A stretch of 6,085 bases of DNA from an uncultured Bacteroidota bacterium. Lineage in GTDB: Bacteria > Bacteroidota > Bacteroidia > Chitinophagales > Chitinophagaceae. The notes below the pieces were generated by a model. That model was not told where the DNA came from. It was given only the letters and a program-made list of their open reading frames with translations, and made no database searches. Where the stretch lies: assembly GCA_946887345.1 (NCBI GenBank), contig CAMPKR010000157.1, forward strand, positions 1 through 6,085, read 5' to 3'. Position 1 is the stretch's first letter. The number at the start of each line of letters is the position of its first letter. Of the stretch, positions 4,072 through 6,085 are shown one piece after another. The translations under genes and the position numbers were made by a program.

Positions 4072-4452
4072 ATGAGCAGTATGTCAAAAAGCAGAATACA
4101 GAATCGACCGGACCAGCTCCACAAACGGCGTAATCTGCGTCGGGCTTCTACAGCCGCAGAAACAGCACTTTGGCAGCTATTGCGCAACGGTCAACTGCAT
4201 GGCAAAAAATTCCGGAGGCAACACGGGATCGAAAATTTCATTGTTGACTTTTACTGCTCCACAGAACACCTGGTCATAGAACTCGACGACGATGTACATA
4301 ACGACCCTCTCCGTTCCGAATATGATATGAGTCGGCAGCAGCGTCTGGAAGAACTTGGATTTAAAGTCCTACGATTTCAAAACAAAGCAATCCTGGATAG
4401 CACGGAGGCCGTATTGGGTATCATTTTTGCAGCATTTTCAGGCAACGGCTGA
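4072..4452 (+). CDS. DUF559 (Vsr-like) endonuclease domain protein
   Basis: This 126-residue protein is a complete DUF559 domain, related in fold to the Vsr mismatch endonuclease and the PD-(D/E)XK nucleases. The family marks are clear: LRRASTAAETALWQLLRNGQ (22-41), GKKFRRQHGIENFIVDFYC (44-62), HLVIELDDDVH (66-76) and LEELGFKVLRFQNKAI (92-107). Asp59 in VDFY, Glu70, Asp72 and His76 are the likely catalytic or metal-binding residues. Most relatives read ELDGxxH here, so Asp73 in place of Gly is unusual. The biological role of stand-alone DUF559 proteins is not established. In Bacteroidota they are, to my knowledge, often found near GC-rich hairpin repeats, and one lies 8 bp after this stop. 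An in-frame ATG at 4081 is an alternative start. It is cytoplasmic, with no signal peptide. Confidence 0.9.
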   Translation: MSSMSKSRIQNRPDQLHKRRNLRRASTAAETALWQLLRNGQLHGKKFRRQHGIENFIVDFYCSTEHLVIELDDDVHNDPLRSEYDMSRQQRLEELGFKVLRFQNKAILDSTEAVLGIIFAAFSGNG

Positions 4453-4460
4453 TATTATTT

Positions 4461-4497
4461 AAATCCCCCTCCTTGCTAAAGAGGGGTTAGGGGAGGT
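4461..4497. repeat. GC-rich hairpin repeat after the DUF559 gene
   Basis: The segment begins AAATCCCCCTCCTTGCTAAA and continues GAGGGGTTAGGGGAGGT. CCCCTC (4466-4471) and GAGGGG (4481-4486) form a perfect stem that can extend with one mismatch to about 9 bp around a GCT loop, followed by a second G-rich block GGGGAGG. Strings of this form are familiar to me as dispersed intergenic repeats in Bacteroidota genomes. No second copy occurs in this window, so dispersal cannot be shown here. It lacks a U-tract and is not a standard terminator. Confidence 0.6.
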
Positions 4498-4551
4498 AGA
4501 CTACAGCGGCCGGGCAGATCAAAACGAGTAAACAATTAACTAATTTTAAAA

Positions 4552-5019
4552 ATGCACTTCCGCGAAGCCACCACAGCAGATATACCGCAAATACAGCTGG
4601 TACGGAACGCCGTTAGAGAAAATGTACTCTCCGACCCCACCCTGGTAACCGATGCCGACTGCGAAGAATTTATCACAAGGCGTGGCAAGGGCTGGATTTG
4701 CGAAATAGGCAACGCCGTCGTCGGCTTCTCAGTCGCCGATCTGCACGATAATAATATCTGGGCGCTATTTGTTGATCCCGCCTATGAAGGCCGCGGCATA
4801 GGCTATAAACTGCATCAGCTAATGCTGGACTGGTACTTCGCCCAAAACAAAGAGCATGTATGGCTGAGCACAGAACCCGGCACCCGGGCAGAGGCCTTCT
4901 ACAGGAAGGCCGGCTGGCGCAAAGTGGGCACTCACGGAAGGAATGAGGTCAAATTCATGATGACCTATCCTGAATGGGTAATGCACAAGCGTGGTGGCGG
5001 TTCCTTTATATACATCTGA
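4552..5019 (+). CDS. GNAT family N-acetyltransferase
   Basis: This 155-residue protein is a single GNAT domain using acetyl-CoA on an unknown amine substrate. It shows REATTADIPQIQLVRNAVRE (4-23), then GWICEIGNAVVGFSVADLHD (47-66), the core strand IWALFVDPAYEG (69-80), the acetyl-CoA loop RGIGYKLHQLML (81-92), and VWLSTEPGTRAEAFYRKAGW (103-122), which is the usual motif B with its aromatic and G-W. The loop is G-R-G-I-G, canonical. The short tail after W122 includes EVKFMMT, the final strand. The ATG is preceded by TTAACTAATTTTAAAA, an A/T-rich initiation region with TAATTTTA at 4541-4548 as a poor -7 candidate. It is probably transcribed alone and ended by the hairpin at 5050-5072, or co-transcribed with the DUF559 gene 99 bp upstream. 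Confidence 0.92.
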   Translation: MHFREATTADIPQIQLVRNAVRENVLSDPTLVTDADCEEFITRRGKGWICEIGNAVVGFSVADLHDNNIWALFVDPAYEGRGIGYKLHQLMLDWYFAQNKEHVWLSTEPGTRAEAFYRKAGWRKVGTHGRNEVKFMMTYPEWVMHKRGGGSFIYI

Positions 5020-5049
5020 GCCGTTTTCACCGCAAAGCTTAACACTGCA

Positions 5050-5072
5050 GCCTGCCCCGGTGGCGGGCTTTT
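5050..5072 (+). terminator. Intrinsic terminator after the third GNAT gene
   Basis: GCCTGCC (5050-5056) and GGCGGGC (5062-5068) form a 7-bp GC-rich stem with one G-U pair and a 5-nt loop, followed by TTTT. It lies 30 bp after the GNAT stop and 16 bp before the next start codon, so the CHAD gene needs its own promoter or read-through. Confidence 0.6.
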
Positions 5073-5088
5073 GCTGTAACTTTATATA

Positions 5089-5853
5089 GTGAAAAAAAAA
5101 GAGCTGAAACGGATAATAGCTGGCCGGCTCGCCAACATAAAGGAAATCCTTTTACGGATACTGATAGCCACCGGGGAGGACGTACACAAGCTGCGGACCA
5201 ACTATAAAAAACTCCGCTCCCTCATACGCCTAGCCCGTCGCGGACCGGCTGCAGGTAAGGATCTGCGGCTTTCGGCTGACCTTAAACAGCTCTACCATTG
5301 TGCCGGCGACCTGCGCAGCCTGCAACTGCACTACAAGCACTTAGAGCCTTTTGTTGGCCACAACCACTACCTGGAAGATGTTACTGAACGGATTCAAAAA
5401 GCTAAACTGGCACTGCTGCAGCAAAGCCAGTACTTTGATGCCGGTGCCGAACTAAAGCGGCTGGACGCACAGCTGCCGGAAAAGATATCCCCCAAGACTC
5501 TTCGCAAATTCATCGGCAAAAAAGAAGCTGCCATCAATAGGGATGTACAGATCAACGATGAGAACCTCCACACCGACCGCAAACTGCTTAAGGACATTAC
5601 CTATGTCGTTGAAGAAACAGGAGCGAAGCCGGGAAAATATTTCCCGCTGGCGGGAAAGAAGGACCTGCAGGAACTAAAACAGCTAAGCGACAAGCTAAAT
5701 ACCCACCAGGATCTGGCTGTGGACCTCTCCCTCCTCCACTCCTACTATATCGCACACCTGCCATTGGCTGATAAGACCGGGCTGGCCGAGGTGGAACTCC
5801 GCTGGCTGGAGAAGAAGCGTGCGGTAAGAGACGAGGTATTATTCTTCTTGTGA
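5089..5853 (+). CDS. CHAD domain-containing protein
   Basis: This 254-residue protein is an all-helical CHAD domain (conserved histidine alpha-helical domain), a fold known to bind polyphosphate. The first half carries EDVHKLRTNYKKLRSLIRLA (30-49), the typical 'H..R...kklRs' helix, and DLRSLQLHYKHLEP (74-87). The second half repeats the plan with HTDRKLLKDITYVVEE (161-176) and LKQLSDKLNTHQDLAVDLSL (196-215). His33, Lys34, Arg36, Lys40, Lys41, Arg43 and the basic residues around Arg164-Lys168 would line the anion-binding surface. It lacks the CYTH domain that often accompanies CHAD. GTG at 5089 is the only usable start: a stop codon lies in frame at 5077-5079 and the protein has no internal Met. 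The start is followed by A9, coding for three lysines. TAACTTTA at 5077-5084 could be a -7 box, which would make the mRNA nearly leaderless. Confidence 0.9.
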   Translation: MKKKELKRIIAGRLANIKEILLRILIATGEDVHKLRTNYKKLRSLIRLARRGPAAGKDLRLSADLKQLYHCAGDLRSLQLHYKHLEPFVGHNHYLEDVTERIQKAKLALLQQSQYFDAGAELKRLDAQLPEKISPKTLRKFIGKKEAAINRDVQINDENLHTDRKLLKDITYVVEETGAKPGKYFPLAGKKDLQELKQLSDKLNTHQDLAVDLSLLHSYYIAHLPLADKTGLAEVELRWLEKKRAVRDEVLFFL

Positions 5854-5873
5854 AGTTAGAGTCTTTGTAACGC

Positions 5874-5904
5874 TTGCTTGGTGTTTTAATATAGTCTAGC
5901 TTTA
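5874..5904 (+). promoter_or_regulatory. Candidate Bacteroidota promoter of the last gene
   Basis: TTG at 5874-5876 and TAGCTTTA at 5897-5904 are separated by 20 bp. They match the Bacteroidota -33 (TTTG/TTG) and -7 (TAnnTTTG) elements with only the last base of the -7 box off. Transcription would start near 5909-5912, leaving a short leader before the ATG at 5924. Confidence 0.5.
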
Positions 5905-5923
5905 GATCAGCAATATCATCGCT

Positions 5924-6085
5924 ATGAGAAGAACTGCTATGCAGTCACTGATCTTGTTTACAATTTGCTGCCTTGCAAATTTCGCAGGCGCTCAAAACAT
6001 CTATGCTCGGCCCTTTTCAGATTCCACCAGCAAACGGAAAATTGAAGGATTCAAGAATTCGGTTAAGCTCCATTTTGGAGTATTC
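5924..6085 (+). CDS. Secreted or outer-membrane protein, N-terminal fragment
   Basis: The first 54 codons of a gene that runs past the window end. The protein starts with a basic n-region (MRR), a hydrophobic core (LILFTICCLANF, 9-20) and a likely signal peptidase I site AGA|QN (residues 21-24 around the cut). It therefore goes through Sec to the periplasm or outer membrane. The mature start NIYARPFSDSTSKRK (24-38) is followed by KLHFGVF (48-54), an alternating strand that resembles the first strand of Bacteroidota beta-barrel proteins. The adjacent cysteines 15-16 lie within the hydrophobic core and are not followed by a lipobox pattern, so it is probably not a lipoprotein. The family cannot be named from this fragment. 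It lies 70 bp after the CHAD gene and has a good promoter of its own. Confidence 0.75.
   Translation, partial: MRRTAMQSLILFTICCLANFAGAQNIYARPFSDSTSKRKIEGFKNSVKLHFGVF

Noticed and set aside
5394..5597. Minus-strand frame of 67 codons inside the CHAD gene
   Set aside because: It is antisense to the CHAD helices; the Ser/Leu-rich composition is typical of a shadow frame.

Overview
The window looks like chromosomal DNA of a member of the Bacteroidota, most likely a Chitinophagaceae or Sphingobacteriales relative. The evidence is indirect. Gene starts are preceded by A/T-rich sequence rather than Shine-Dalgarno sites. Several upstream regions carry boxes close to the Bacteroidota -7 consensus TAnnTTTG. 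There is a lipoprotein, a secreted protein with a signal peptide ending AGA|QN, a DUF559 endonuclease followed by a GC-rich repeat, and a short stand-alone CHAD protein. No rRNA, tRNA, CRISPR array or intact insertion sequence was seen.

Left part (1-2001). The window opens with the 3' end of a YdeI/OmpD-associated (OmdA-type) gene and its terminator. A stretch of about 330 bp follows with no convincing gene, but it holds a perfect -7 box and ends in a strong terminator, so it may be an unannotated short transcript. Next come two tiny back-to-back genes (594-1076) closed by a terminator, a 200-residue cysteine-containing lipoprotein, and a convergent winged-helix gene whose 3' end overlaps the lipoprotein gene.

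Middle part (2002-4025). A gene-poor segment holds a long imperfect inverted repeat. A minus-strand series follows, read right to left: a class I SAM methyltransferase, a GNAT acetyltransferase 13 bp after it, a 23-codon Tyr/Arg-rich mini-ORF, an intrinsic terminator, and a second GNAT acetyltransferase. The mini-ORF contains two G-rich segments that can each pair with the 5' arm of the terminator. This is the layout of a ribosome-mediated attenuator just upstream of the GNAT start, and it is the most interesting candidate system in the window.

Right part (4072-6085). On the plus strand lie a DUF559 (Vsr-like) endonuclease gene with a GC-rich hairpin repeat 8 bp after its stop, a third GNAT gene with a terminator, a stand-alone CHAD-domain (polyphosphate-binding type) gene starting with GTG, and the first 54 codons of a secreted or outer-membrane protein cut by the window end.

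The genes do not form an obvious single pathway. Three unrelated-looking GNATs of 154-155 residues, a methyltransferase and small regulators suggest an ordinary accessory stretch with several small independent transcription units.
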